Notes: generated by a model from the sequence alone, not told the origin. Positions 46,337 through 55,546 are shown, numbered from the stretch's first letter. The stretch: DNA of 64,000 bases from Promethearchaeota archaeon (GCA_013375495.1 JABXKC010000002.1:186001-250000); one strand, 5' to 3'. Made by a program: numbers and translations.

Positions 46337-46413
46337 TTTTAATTTAATCTCATTATAATGCTTTTGAATAAATTAATTACAAGATCAAAATAAAATTAAT
46401 TAATTATCATTTA

Positions 46414-47238
46414 ATGGTTTTAATGATGTTGCTCAGTATAGTTTCAGGGCTAGAAGAATCCAAGAGTAATATGATGAATATTAATAAGAAATTTTCTTCC
46501 TTGTGTCAATTACTAAAATCCTTAAACTACGATGGGATCGAGTTAAGTCTTCTAGAACCAGAAAAAATTGATGTTAAAACAATTATAGAGATAAAGGATT
46601 CTCACGATATGGAAATTCCTGCTTTAGGTACTGGAAGTACATTTATTCGTTTTGGGTACTCTTTTGGTGATACCCAAGAATTTATTCGCAAAAAGGCGAT
46701 TGAGAGAATAGAGAAATATATCGAATTTGCTCGAGAAACTCAATCTAAGGTTATTATAGGATTAATCAGAGGGCGATTTAAACATGATAGCACTCCGCAA
46801 AAAGAAAAGTTAAATATTATCTCCTCTCTTAAGAAATGCTGCTCGTTAGCAGAAAATAATGGTGTTCAACTATTATTTGAGCCAATAAATCGATTTGAAA
46901 TTGACTCTTACAATACTATTTCTGAATCTATAAAATTAATTGAAGAAATAGGTTCAAATAACTTACAACTATTAGTAGATTCTTTTCACACACACTTAGA
47001 AGAAAATTCTGTAGATATATGGAATTATCTTAAGGAAATTGCTCATTATGTTGGACATATTCATCTAGCAGATACAACACGAAGAGCGCCAGGCACAGGA
47101 CATTTTGATTTCAAAACTTTTTTAAATATTTTTAAAGATTCTGGATATACTGAATTTGCTTCGCTTGAAACAATAATGAAACCTTCTTTTGAAGTAATAG
47201 CTAATACCTCACGAGAATATTTGAGGAAAATTTTATAA
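46414..47238 (+). CDS. iolO: Sugar isomerase/epimerase, probably IolO (5-keto-L-gluconate epimerase)
   Basis: A TIM-barrel protein of the xylose-isomerase-like AP endonuclease 2 superfamily, about 270 residues. It resembles Thermotoga IolO in order: LGTGSTFIRFG-like ALGTGS, VIIGLIRGR, LLFEPINRFE, VDSFHTHLEE, GHIHLADTTRRAPGTGHFDF. These supply the metal-binding Glu, Asp, His and Glu. IolO converts 5-keto-L-gluconate to D-tagaturonate. The ATG at 46426 (MLLSIVSG) fits the family start better than the first ATG. It is transcribed away from iolM across a 77-bp promoter region. Confidence 0.82.
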   Translation: MVLMMLLSIVSGLEESKSNMMNINKKFSSLCQLLKSLNYDGIELSLLEPEKIDVKTIIEIKDSHDMEIPALGTGSTFIRFGYSFGDTQEFIRKKAIERIEKYIEFARETQSKVIIGLIRGRFKHDSTPQKEKLNIISSLKKCCSLAENNGVQLLFEPINRFEIDSYNTISESIKLIEEIGSNNLQLLVDSFHTHLEENSVDIWNYLKEIAHYVGHIHLADTTRRAPGTGHFDFKTFLNIFKDSGYTEFASLETIMKPSFEVIANTSREYLRKIL

Positions 47239-47244
47239 TATTCC

Positions 47245-48084
47245 TCAAGGCAAATGCTTATCTAACCAATTACTAAGATCATTAAGGACTTTTTCTCTTT
47301 CTTCCAAAACTTCATTATATACTTCGTGATATAATCCATCATAAATAAGAATTGTTTTATCCTTCATATTGAAAGCTTTTCTTAGTGCTTCCTCTGATCC
47401 TTTAATAAGAGCATCTTCACCGCCACACTGAATTAATAGAGGTAATTTTAAACTGTGAGTAATTGGATCATATTTTGCAAAAAATTTCATTAATTCCCAT
47501 CCTAATCGAATTGTTATTTTATCGGCATTAACTAAAGGATCGTTTTCATATGCTTGGACAACTTCAGGATCATGACTTAGCTTTTCAGCCTTGAGTCCAG
47601 GATTTATGTATTTTTTCGGTGCTATTTTTGCCAATCCTCTTACTAACCATTTTAGAGTTTTACTTGTACCCTCTCCAGCACCTGTGCCTGTGCCTGATAG
47701 AATCAATCCTCTTAATAATGGTTCATATTTTTCTGTGAAAACCAAAGCAATCATGGAACCCATCGAATGACCTAACATGAAAATTGGTAAATTCTGATGA
47801 TTTTTCTTTATTAAATCATATAATTTCTTTTCATCTTCAATAAATTGATCAAAAGAATCAATGTAATTTCTTTTTCCATCAGATCTCCCGTGACCACGGT
47901 GATCGTTGGCATATATAGCGTAACCTAATGGTGTTAATTGATTTACTACATTTAAATATCTTCCTGAGTGCTCAGCAAATCCATGTACAACTTGAATTAC
48001 TGCTTTAACATTTTCAGGTATCCATGCTTGATAAAATATTTTAAAATCCTTTGCCCCTTCATACTCTCCTTCGATGTGCTTCAT
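47245..48084 (-). CDS. Alpha/beta hydrolase, monoacylglycerol lipase-like
   Basis: A 279-residue serine hydrolase with the Hydrolase_4 / monoacylglycerol lipase pattern. It shows the oxyanion block VVHGFAEHSGRY, DHRGHGRSDG, and the nucleophile elbow GHSMGS with S107. The acid and His follow near LIQCGGEDALI and YDGLYHEVYNE. It probably cleaves a carboxyl ester of a lipid-like alcohol in the cytosol. It is convergent with iolO, stop codons 6 bp apart, and is probably unrelated to that pathway. Confidence 0.88.
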   Translation of the reverse strand: MKHIEGEYEGAKDFKIFYQAWIPENVKAVIQVVHGFAEHSGRYLNVVNQLTPLGYAIYANDHRGHGRSDGKRNYIDSFDQFIEDEKKLYDLIKKNHQNLPIFMLGHSMGSMIALVFTEKYEPLLRGLILSGTGTGAGEGTSKTLKWLVRGLAKIAPKKYINPGLKAEKLSHDPEVVQAYENDPLVNADKITIRLGWELMKFFAKYDPITHSLKLPLLIQCGGEDALIKGSEEALRKAFNMKDKTILIYDGLYHEVYNEVLEEREKVLNDLSNWLDKHLP

Positions 48085-48231
48085 TTTTCATCACAATTCA
48101 AGTCACTATTTTGTAACCTTATTAATTTACTTTTACCTTTAAGATTAGATTGCATAATAATATTTTATTATGATGATTTTTAATTGACCAAGTATTACAT
48201 CATAATATATTTAGCTTAGAGGTAATGTATC

Positions 48232-48765
48232 ATTAGAAAAAGGTTAGAACAAGGACTAATACAAGTTTATTTTGGTCGCGGCAAAGGTAAAACTACCGCA
48301 GCTTTAGGACAAGGGTTAAGAGCGACAGGTCATGGATTTAAGGTTTACATGATTCAATTCATGAAAGGATATCCTCAATATGGAGAAGTTAAGGCTATAG
48401 CGAATACGCCTAACTTCGAATTGAAACAATTTGGAACACCAGACTTAATAGCAACTCCAGGAGATATTGATTTCGAAGAAGGAAGGAAAGGTATGGAGTT
48501 TGCAGAGAAAATAATTATGTCTGATGAATATGACATTGTAGTTCTTGACGAAATTGGGGTTGCTGTTGAATATGGGATTGTAAATATCGAAGATGTATTA
48601 AAATTAATTGACAATAAACCTGAAAAAGTCGAACTCATTATAACTGGAGGTCCTAAAATGCATCCAAAAATTAAAGAACGCGCAGATCTACTTACTGAGA
48701 TGAGAATGATTAAACATTACTATTCTTTAAAAGGCATTAAAGCTCGTTTTGGTATAGAACATTAA
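48232..48765 (+). CDS. cobO: Cob(I)alamin adenosyltransferase (CobO/BtuR) with non-standard start
   Basis: A P-loop adenosyltransferase of about 177 residues that makes adenosylcobalamin. The P-loop is GRGKGKTT, and VYMIQFMKG, VVLDEIG and ELIITGGP match the family. The first ATG in frame (48349) lies after the P-loop, so it cannot be the start. Upstream the frame is open to a TAA at 48223 and encodes RLEQGLIQVYFGRG, the usual N-terminus. No ATG, GTG or TTG occurs there. ATT at 48232 (or ATC at 48229) has GAGGT 8 bases before it. It would supply the cofactor of the mutase at 8706-10791. Confidence 0.83.
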   Translation: MRKRLEQGLIQVYFGRGKGKTTAALGQGLRATGHGFKVYMIQFMKGYPQYGEVKAIANTPNFELKQFGTPDLIATPGDIDFEEGRKGMEFAEKIIMSDEYDIVVLDEIGVAVEYGIVNIEDVLKLIDNKPEKVELIITGGPKMHPKIKERADLLTEMRMIKHYYSLKGIKARFGIEH

Positions 48766-48774
48766 CATAGTATA

Positions 48775-49920
48775 GTGAACCTAGATATGGGAAAGAAAAA
48801 TGTAAAGATAAAAGATATTTACATAGATCACCACAAATATCTTGGTAAACGCAAAAATTCTCTTAAGATTTATGACCTTCCTCCTAGAAACATGATTTTA
48901 TTGCCCTTTAATATTGTATTTGATTCCATAGATCGATTACTTGTCATTAATTTTGAAGATGATCCTATTTACTATTGTATAGAGCTTCAAATTATTCATA
49001 AATTAGATAAAGAATTCCCATTTGTAATCATGTATCGAAAGGATAACATGATAGATACTTATTATACTAATGAGATTGTTATAAAAAATAGAAAAGAGAT
49101 GTTCAGAGATTCAGTTACTAATAGTTCATTTAATCAGCTTGATATTATTGAGTATAAATTCCAATTTGATAAGATGGGCTTAGATTCTTACCTCTTTTTA
49201 AAAGATAAGTTGGAAAAAGAAATTGAATTCAAAATAAAAGAAAAAACTCCTGGGAGAGAATTGACTTCGATTTTAACTCCAATTGGTGCAGTCAGTAAGA
49301 AACCTGAGTACTTCCCCATCGTTTTCCTCAACAAGTTCGGAGTGGTAATCAAAAAAAACACAGAAATCTTCGTCAAAATTCATGGATTTTTAAGAGACAC
49401 GACAGAAATGCCTGTTCAAATGAATGGAGCCAATGCTTATAAAGCTCACTATTCTTTAAAACCAATAATGAGTAATTGGAATAATAATTTTAGTGGTAAC
49501 ATAAATCCTGTAATATTAAATCCACCAATTCTAAATATATCATATGAGAATTTAACTTATAATCTTATAAATAACTCTGATTATTACGAAATAAAAAAGG
49601 TCTCTGGAAATGACGATGACGGACAAACTATTTCTTTTGAATTTTCTCCAGCAATTCCAAATTTATTATCTATAAAAAGTAATTCGATAATAAAAGGTAG
49701 ATTTTCTTGCGTAATTGATGATATAGAGGGGATCTTTGCGGGGGACTATTATTTAACTCGTACTGGAGATAATATTGAGTTTAGTATTCAACCAACCAAA
49801 GGTTGGCAACCTTTTCCAGGAAAGTTATGGCTAAAATCTTATAAATGGACTTCAAAAATACAAATTTATTGCATTGATGATATTAAAATCGATTCTTATT
49901 GGCTAAGAATAAAAGGATGA
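48775..49920 (+). CDS. Unrecognised soluble protein
   Basis: 381 residues, no membrane segment and no signal peptide. The start may be GTG at 48775 or ATG at 48787. The protein looks strand-rich, with many Asn, Ile, Tyr and Lys residues and a C-terminal part (GIFAGDYYLTRTGDNIEFSI, then a Trp-rich end) that may be a beta-sandwich. No catalytic motif is apparent. It starts 9 bp after cobO and may share its transcript, but this gives no functional clue. Confidence 0.6.
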   Translation: MNLDMGKKNVKIKDIYIDHHKYLGKRKNSLKIYDLPPRNMILLPFNIVFDSIDRLLVINFEDDPIYYCIELQIIHKLDKEFPFVIMYRKDNMIDTYYTNEIVIKNRKEMFRDSVTNSSFNQLDIIEYKFQFDKMGLDSYLFLKDKLEKEIEFKIKEKTPGRELTSILTPIGAVSKKPEYFPIVFLNKFGVVIKKNTEIFVKIHGFLRDTTEMPVQMNGANAYKAHYSLKPIMSNWNNNFSGNINPVILNPPILNISYENLTYNLINNSDYYEIKKVSGNDDDGQTISFEFSPAIPNLLSIKSNSIIKGRFSCVIDDIEGIFAGDYYLTRTGDNIEFSIQPTKGWQPFPGKLWLKSYKWTSKIQIYCIDDIKIDSYWLRIKG

Positions 49921-50015
49921 TATTTTACCTAGATTTTATTCTGGCATATAATACAAATAATAAGTAATCGCTCTAACGATTTTATATTATCCACATTAAT
50001 ATACAAACTTATATT

Positions 50016-51185
50016 TTAATAAAACTTTCTTTCAGGAAAAATTTCCATAATATCCCGGATTTTAACTTTCATTTCGTTAAAAATCTTTAGTGAACTAATA
50101 AATTTATTCGATACTCCATCTTTTAAATGCATATAAAGAAACGATTCCAATGATTTTAGTTTTTCAATATTTCCTTCTGTAATGCAATATAAAAAGAACT
50201 GATTTTCGAGTTTTTTAAACGATAAGAAAAAATATTTTTGGAAACCTGATTTAATTGAAATCCATCTTGGATAACCTTTCATGTTTCCAAAAATACTTGC
50301 TAAAATCACTTCAATCTTTGCAGTCAAGACTGATTCTCCATAATCAATAATTTTTTTAACTAATCCAGAAACATCGTTTTCAGAATCTGGCTCAAAATGT
50401 TTTTGCTCTCCAAATTTTAGAATATTCTCTTTATCTAAAAGAAGCGATATAACACTAACCGATTCAGATGATAAACCAAAATAATATAACCTGAGCCAAT
50501 TATCTATATAATTAAAATTTGGTTTCTCGAATTTAACTTTTGATTCGACTGCTTCTTCCATATTATGTAAGAATATATCCATTTTAAACGAAATCGCATG
50601 CTTTTCAATTTTAGTCAATTTTTTAATATTAATTTTATCTTTTTGTAACATATCAGTGAAAAACATGGAAACCTGATTAAATATCCAATCGCTCTCTTTA
50701 TCTGAAAAATTACCTATTAGAATGTGTATAATTCCATTTTTCTCAGAAAAACGAGCGATTAACATTTTTTCTTCTATTTCGTCCTGGTCTTCTAACATTA
50801 TCAACATTTTGTCAAGCGTTCCAGACAAAGTACTCGTAGAAATAATATCCAAATCATTTGTTAACGCTAAAAAATACTTCCATTCTTTATCATTATAATA
50901 TATCGGAATTCTCTCTTTTGAAACAATTCCGTAAAATTGTAAGTTTTTAGGAATATTTGAAACCATTTTCTTTTCTGAGTGATTAGATTTTTTACTCGAT
51001 ACGATTTTAAAATCTCGGGATTCTGCTTTATTATACAAATCGTTCCTCCCGTGCATAAAACGAAATATGTTAATTGAGAAACGATCGCAATTTATACAGA
51101 TACAATCCTCATGATAAGGTGCGACAAGTATCTTTCCACAATGTTCACATTTTACTTTTTTATAACTTGCGTCTTTGTTTTCCAT
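50016..51185 (-). CDS. Zinc-ribbon protein with possible tandem longin/roadblock-like domains
   Basis: 389 residues. A zinc ribbon opens the protein: CEHCG near 13 and CICINC near 30. Two regions (about 85-175 and 225-375) have a strand-helix-strand pattern with FLALTNDLDIISTS-like and FFLSFKKLENQFFLYCIT-like edges, similar to each other in outline. This reminds me of longin or roadblock folds, which are abundant in Asgard genomes as partners of small GTPases, but no diagnostic motif proves it. No membrane segment. It stands alone on its strand. Confidence 0.55.
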   Translation of the reverse strand: MENKDASYKKVKCEHCGKILVAPYHEDCICINCDRFSINIFRFMHGRNDLYNKAESRDFKIVSSKKSNHSEKKMVSNIPKNLQFYGIVSKERIPIYYNDKEWKYFLALTNDLDIISTSTLSGTLDKMLIMLEDQDEIEEKMLIARFSEKNGIIHILIGNFSDKESDWIFNQVSMFFTDMLQKDKINIKKLTKIEKHAISFKMDIFLHNMEEAVESKVKFEKPNFNYIDNWLRLYYFGLSSESVSVISLLLDKENILKFGEQKHFEPDSENDVSGLVKKIIDYGESVLTAKIEVILASIFGNMKGYPRWISIKSGFQKYFFLSFKKLENQFFLYCITEGNIEKLKSLESFLYMHLKDGVSNKFISSLKIFNEMKVKIRDIMEIFPERKFY

Positions 51186-51328
51186 TTTCTTCTAGTAACC
51201 ACTGTAGCTATTAATAAAGTCATATTCAACAAATATTTAAATTTGTTTTTGTTAACTTTTGCGTTTAATCATTAAAAAAAAATTATTGAAATTATCAATT
51301 AACTTTAGTAGAAAAAAAAAGAATGATA

Positions 51329-51763
51329 TTACATGAATACTATTGTACCTTCTCCCGAAGTTACAACCTCATCATTCTGATTTTTTACAATTGTTTCAGC
51401 AATGATGAATTTTAATTTTCCATCTTTTTTAGTAAATTTTTCTTTTACTGTACCGATAGCGGTTAGCGTATCGCCAAAAAACACGGGTTTTATGAATTTA
51501 ACAGTTTGTCCACCATATAATATACCTGGACCAAATAATTTAGTACCTAAGACTGCTGAAATTAATCCTGAACTCAAAGCTCCATGAGCAACTTGTTTTC
51601 CAAACATTTGAGTCCTTGCATATTCTGGATTTACATGAATCGGATTGAAATCCCCAGTAACTTCAGCAAATTTCATTACATCTTCTTCTGTTATAGTTTT
51701 CGTGAATTTTGCGGAATCGCCAACCTTATAATCGTCGAATTTAACTGGTTCTAAATCTGACAT
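51329..51763 (-). CDS. MaoC-like (R)-specific enoyl-CoA hydratase
   Basis: A hot-dog-fold protein of 144 residues. The hydratase-2 motif is VTGDFNPIHVNPEYA with D38 and H43, followed by AHGALSSGLISAVLG. It adds water to trans-2-enoyl-CoA, or removes it from 3-hydroxyacyl-CoA. It is divergent from the thiolase and DUF35 pair, which suggests a shared acyl-CoA pathway. The length is that of a single-domain PhaJ/MaoC protein. Confidence 0.9.
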   Translation of the reverse strand: MSDLEPVKFDDYKVGDSAKFTKTITEEDVMKFAEVTGDFNPIHVNPEYARTQMFGKQVAHGALSSGLISAVLGTKLFGPGILYGGQTVKFIKPVFFGDTLTAIGTVKEKFTKKDGKLKFIIAETIVKNQNDEVVTSGEGTIVFM

Positions 51764-51924
51764 ATGTTATAATATGAATTTATGGATAAAAATATTCACT
51801 TAAAAAAAAACTAAAATCTCTTGATAAAAAAGAAAAAATAAGAAATAAAACAATTCGAAAATTTATTAAATTTAATTCAGAATTTAAAAAATTTAGAGTA
51901 AAAATAAAAATAAAGGTAAATAAA

Positions 51925-53184
51925 ATGGGAAAGTTATCGAAACGAGTTGCTATCGTAGGGGCTGGGATGTCGCAGTTTGGGCGGCTTTACCCTCTCAAAC
52001 GTAATCCCGATCTCTGGGTCGATGCTTGGGTTGATGCTGTTAAATCTGTTGACAATGGTATAGAACCAAAGGATGTGGACGCATGTTATGTTGGAAATTA
52101 TTCTTCTGATTTATTTAATCATCAAGGTCATTTAGGACCTCAGATGGCAAATTTAGTCGGACTTACGCCTAAGCCTGCATCTAGATTTGAAGGAGCGTGT
52201 GCTAGCTCTGGTATTGCTTTAAGACAAGCAATTATTGCTGTAGCTTCTGGTATTCATGATGTTATCGCCGTCGCTGGAGTTGAATGTATGAATGAACTTC
52301 CAACAAGTTTAGTTACAGATGCATTGGCTACGGCAAGTGATGCTCTTTTTGAGTATCCCGCAGGAGCAACGTTTCCAGGGTTATATGCTACTGTTGCGAC
52401 AGCGCATTTTCACAAATATGGTACAACTTCAGAAGATTTAATGAGAATAGGAATTAAAAATCATGAAAACGGAGTTGAAAATCCCTTTGCCCAAATGCAG
52501 AGATCTATTACGCAATTGATGCAAAGTAAATTAAAGAAATTAGAACAACAAGGAAAAGAACTTCCTGATTGGAAAGACGAATTTGATTATCTTAAAAGCG
52601 CTTCGAATCCAATGATTGCTTATCCTCTGAGATTATTTGATTGTAGTTTAGTGACAGATGGAGCAGCATGCGTTTTTGTCGCTGCTGAAGAAGTAGCCAA
52701 AAATTTTACTGATACTCCAATTTGGATTTCTGGAACTGGTCAAGGAAGCGCTGCGTTATCAATCCATGATAGAGATGATTTAACGGGTTTTATAGCCACT
52801 AGAGAGGCAGCAAGACAAGCATATGAGATGTCTGGATATGGACCAAAAGATATTCAAATAGCTGAACTTCACGATTGTTTCACAATAGCAGAACTGGTTG
52901 CTTTAGAAGACTTAGGATTTTATGAGAAGGGAAAAGCCGCTCAAGCAGTCAAAGAGGGAGAGACTAGACGAGATGGAAAGAGACCTATAAACACATCTGG
53001 TGGTTTAAAATCAAAAGGGCATCCTGTTGGTGCTACTGGAGCCGCTCAAGCTGTAGAAATCTTTAAACAAATGAGGGGAAGAGCAGAACGAAATAGGCAA
53101 GTAAAATTTGATGTTGAACGAGCATTAACCCATAACTTAGGAGGTAGTGGTGCTACTTGCGTAGTCACTATATACGAAAAATAA
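51925..53184 (+). CDS. Acetyl-CoA C-acyltransferase (thiolase, SCP2-thiolase type)
   Basis: A thiolase of 419 residues. The nucleophile is C92 in EGACASSGIALRQAI; ELHDCFTIAEL carries the catalytic His/Cys region and SKGHPVGATGA the last His. This is the archaeal/SCP-x-type thiolase rather than the bacterial AtoB type. It is followed 14 bp later by a DUF35 protein. In archaea this pair commonly makes acetoacetyl-CoA with HMG-CoA synthase, which is not in the window. Beta-oxidation is the alternative role. Confidence 0.92.
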   Translation: MGKLSKRVAIVGAGMSQFGRLYPLKRNPDLWVDAWVDAVKSVDNGIEPKDVDACYVGNYSSDLFNHQGHLGPQMANLVGLTPKPASRFEGACASSGIALRQAIIAVASGIHDVIAVAGVECMNELPTSLVTDALATASDALFEYPAGATFPGLYATVATAHFHKYGTTSEDLMRIGIKNHENGVENPFAQMQRSITQLMQSKLKKLEQQGKELPDWKDEFDYLKSASNPMIAYPLRLFDCSLVTDGAACVFVAAEEVAKNFTDTPIWISGTGQGSAALSIHDRDDLTGFIATREAARQAYEMSGYGPKDIQIAELHDCFTIAELVALEDLGFYEKGKAAQAVKEGETRRDGKRPINTSGGLKSKGHPVGATGAAQAVEIFKQMRGRAERNRQVKFDVERALTHNLGGSGATCVVTIYEK

Positions 53185-53198
53185 GGTGAGTAGAAAAA

Positions 53199-53621
53199 AT
53201 GACAGAAGAAGAAAAAGAATTTACTATTCAAAACTATTTAGAGTTTATTCAAAATAAGAAACTTATGGGTTCAAAATGCAAAAATTGCGGTACTATAAAT
53301 GTTCCCGTTAGAAAATTATGCACAACCTGTAATTCATTGAATATGGAATGGGTTCCATTGTCTGGAAAAGGCGAGCTTGCAGCATTTACTTCTATCACAG
53401 TTGGTACCCCCTACTTTATAGAACTAGGATATGATAGAAACAGACCTTATTGTTTTTCCGTAATAAAACTCGAAGAGGGTCCAATGGTCTCAGCTCAATT
53501 AGTTGGCGTTGATGAAAGTAACCCCGATACTATTAAAATCGGTACACCTTTAAAGGTTAAGTTCTTAGAAAATGAACTTAAAGGTGAAACCAAAATAGAT
53601 TTAGGTTTCGAACCTGCCTAA
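53199..53621 (+). CDS. DUF35 zinc-ribbon/OB-fold acyl-CoA-binding protein
   Basis: A 140-residue Zn-ribbon/OB-fold protein. The ribbon has CKNCG and CTTCN Cys pairs (about residues 27-48), and the OB-fold follows with KGELAAFTSITVGTP and FSVIKLEEGPMVSAQLVG. In archaeal acetoacetyl-CoA thiolase complexes, this protein bridges thiolase and HMG-CoA synthase and binds CoA. It begins 14 bp after the thiolase gene, with GGTGAG as ribosome-binding site. A short AT-rich gap follows. Confidence 0.92.
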   Translation: MTEEEKEFTIQNYLEFIQNKKLMGSKCKNCGTINVPVRKLCTTCNSLNMEWVPLSGKGELAAFTSITVGTPYFIELGYDRNRPYCFSVIKLEEGPMVSAQLVGVDESNPDTIKIGTPLKVKFLENELKGETKIDLGFEPA

Positions 53622-53684
53622 ACACAAATTTTTTATTTTTTATTTTAATTTTATTTATAATAATAATAATTTCACGCAATTATT

Positions 53685-54848
53685 TTGGTGGTTTTAATAA
53701 AAAAATCTTACAAATTAATTATAATCACATGTATTGCGTTATCAGTAGTTATTCCAATCATTTTGCCAATTTTCCTTTTATGGAATGATAATGAGTTCAC
53801 AAATATCGATATTGATTTACACTTCGATGGAGATACAGCATATTCTTACGTAGCTTACCAAATAAACATCAATACGACCCACTATAGAACACCTGGTACT
53901 CAAGGTAGAGAAGATTGTGCTCAATATTTTATAACTAAATTTCAACAAATCGATCCTGCGATTAATTACACGCTTCATAATTTTACTATTCATTCCGTAG
54001 AGTGCCAAAATGTCTTGTTTAAAATTAACGAAAATTTTTCAAATATCGTGATCTTAGGGGCTCATTACGATTCTAGAGCTAAGGCTACAAAAGACTCGTT
54101 AAATCCAGATTTACCTGTGCCTGGAGCGAACGATGGAGCTAGTGGAAGCGCAGTTTTAATAGAGCTTGCCGAAGTGTTATATGGAAGAAAGGAAGAACTT
54201 TCTGTTCAAATTTGGTTTTTATTTTTCGATGCAGAAGATCAAGGTAGCGATAATGGTCCTGGAATTCTATATTGGGATTGGTGTGAAGGCTCTAGTCAAT
54301 TTGTGCAAGATATCGAAAATTTCTATAATTCTACTTATGAAACATTTGATGCTATGATCTTATTGGATATGGTGGGAGGAAATAATCTCCAATTTATTAG
54401 TGAACAACACTCCACTTCTTCTCTTTTAGATGAACTGTTTGAGACTGGAAGACAATTAGGATTTACAAGCTCATTTCCTTCCGTTCCAATAGTTAACAAA
54501 ATTTTCGATGACCATGTAGCCTTTGTAAATTATGGGATTCCTTCAGCTGATTTAATTATTAAATTTTGGAACGCACCTATTGAATGGCCTTACCATCACA
54601 CAATCGAGGACGATTTATCACATATCTCAAATCATAGTCTTGAGATAACTGGACAAACTGTAGAGCAATTTATTTATAACAATTACTATGAGAATAACAG
54701 CCAGTTTCAAGGAAATTTCCCTTGGAGCGATGATTTTAACCTTTTAGACTCTGAGTTATTCTTGTTTATCATAATCTTAATCCCAATAGTAGTTATAGCT
54801 GCTGTTGTTTTATATTTGCGTTCACGATCAAAAAAAGCTAAGGTCTAA
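53685..54848 (+). CDS. M28-family metallopeptidase, membrane-anchored
   Basis: A zinc enzyme of 387 residues. An N-terminal hydrophobic segment (about 10-33) acts as signal or anchor, and a second (about 358-378) with a basic tail RSRSKKAKV anchors the C-terminus. Metal ligands are H127 and D129 (GAHYDS), D150 (PGANDGASG) and E184 (FFDAED), with a late YHHTIEDD. The pattern fits M28 peptidases and glutaminyl cyclase-like members. The active domain probably lies outside the cell. The start is TTG 53685 or GTG 53688. Confidence 0.88.
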   Translation: MVVLIKKSYKLIIITCIALSVVIPIILPIFLLWNDNEFTNIDIDLHFDGDTAYSYVAYQININTTHYRTPGTQGREDCAQYFITKFQQIDPAINYTLHNFTIHSVECQNVLFKINENFSNIVILGAHYDSRAKATKDSLNPDLPVPGANDGASGSAVLIELAEVLYGRKEELSVQIWFLFFDAEDQGSDNGPGILYWDWCEGSSQFVQDIENFYNSTYETFDAMILLDMVGGNNLQFISEQHSTSSLLDELFETGRQLGFTSSFPSVPIVNKIFDDHVAFVNYGIPSADLIIKFWNAPIEWPYHHTIEDDLSHISNHSLEITGQTVEQFIYNNYYENNSQFQGNFPWSDDFNLLDSELFLFIIILIPIVVIAAVVLYLRSRSKKAKV

Positions 54849-54875
54849 ATCAAAGATAGAATTTTAGTAAAAAAA

Positions 54876-55505
54876 TTACATCTCCATTTTTTGACCTAAT
54901 ATTGCCCGATGGTTAGTCTCATCGATGTATATTTCCGTTAAATTAAAAGTCCTAAAAACTCTTTTAATTTCGGCGACTGTAAAAAAATGGTGTGCAAGAC
55001 CCTTTTCTTCACCTGTTAAAGGAATATATGTTCCTGTCTCAACCTTTTCCATTTTATCCAGCATGTTATAAAAATTTTGAAGTAAAGGAAATGTAAGAAA
55101 TATAAAACCTTCTGGTTTTAAAATACGTTTTATTTCATTGACAGTTATCATAATATCTTTCATTAAATTGTGATGCATTACTTGAATTGAGATAACAGCG
55201 TCAAAAAACCCGTCAATATAGGGAAATTCATGCTCAATTTTTTGGCAAGTTAATTCTGCAGATAAATTTTCAGCAATTAACCAATTTTTTGTGATTTCCA
55301 AACCATTCGGAGACCCATCAAGACCATAAACTTCGAATCCTTTTTTCAATAAAAACAAAAGATGTCTCCCAGTTCCACACCCTAAATCTAATATCCTCCG
55401 TACTCCTTTTTCACTAAATAAATTAGCTAACCTCTCCATGTCTGGGTGTGGTTTGGTAAAAAATTTACCTTTTTTAGCAAAGATATCGTCCCAGTCAGGC
55501 ATCAT
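54876..55505 (-). CDS. SAM-dependent methyltransferase, class I
   Basis: A 209-residue class I methyltransferase. The SAM-binding loop is LDLGCGTGRH (D40-G46), motif II is EVYGLDGSP, and FDAVISIQVMHH carries motif III. The C-terminal part is short. The substrate is unknown; the fold is close to the UbiE/Tehb-like group. It is convergent with the peptidase gene and shares its strand with the lipid kinase upstream, 41 bp away. Confidence 0.85.
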   Translation of the reverse strand: MMPDWDDIFAKKGKFFTKPHPDMERLANLFSEKGVRRILDLGCGTGRHLLFLLKKGFEVYGLDGSPNGLEITKNWLIAENLSAELTCQKIEHEFPYIDGFFDAVISIQVMHHNLMKDIMITVNEIKRILKPEGFIFLTFPLLQNFYNMLDKMEKVETGTYIPLTGEEKGLAHHFFTVAEIKRVFRTFNLTEIYIDETNHRAILGQKMEM

Positions 55506-55546
55506 CCTATAAAAAAATAGTAATTAAGAAGAAAATAATAATTTGT

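Noticed and set aside
48225..48236. ATG at 48225 as the cobO start
   Set aside because: It is out of frame by one base and meets TAG after three codons; it is usable only if the assembly has an indel.
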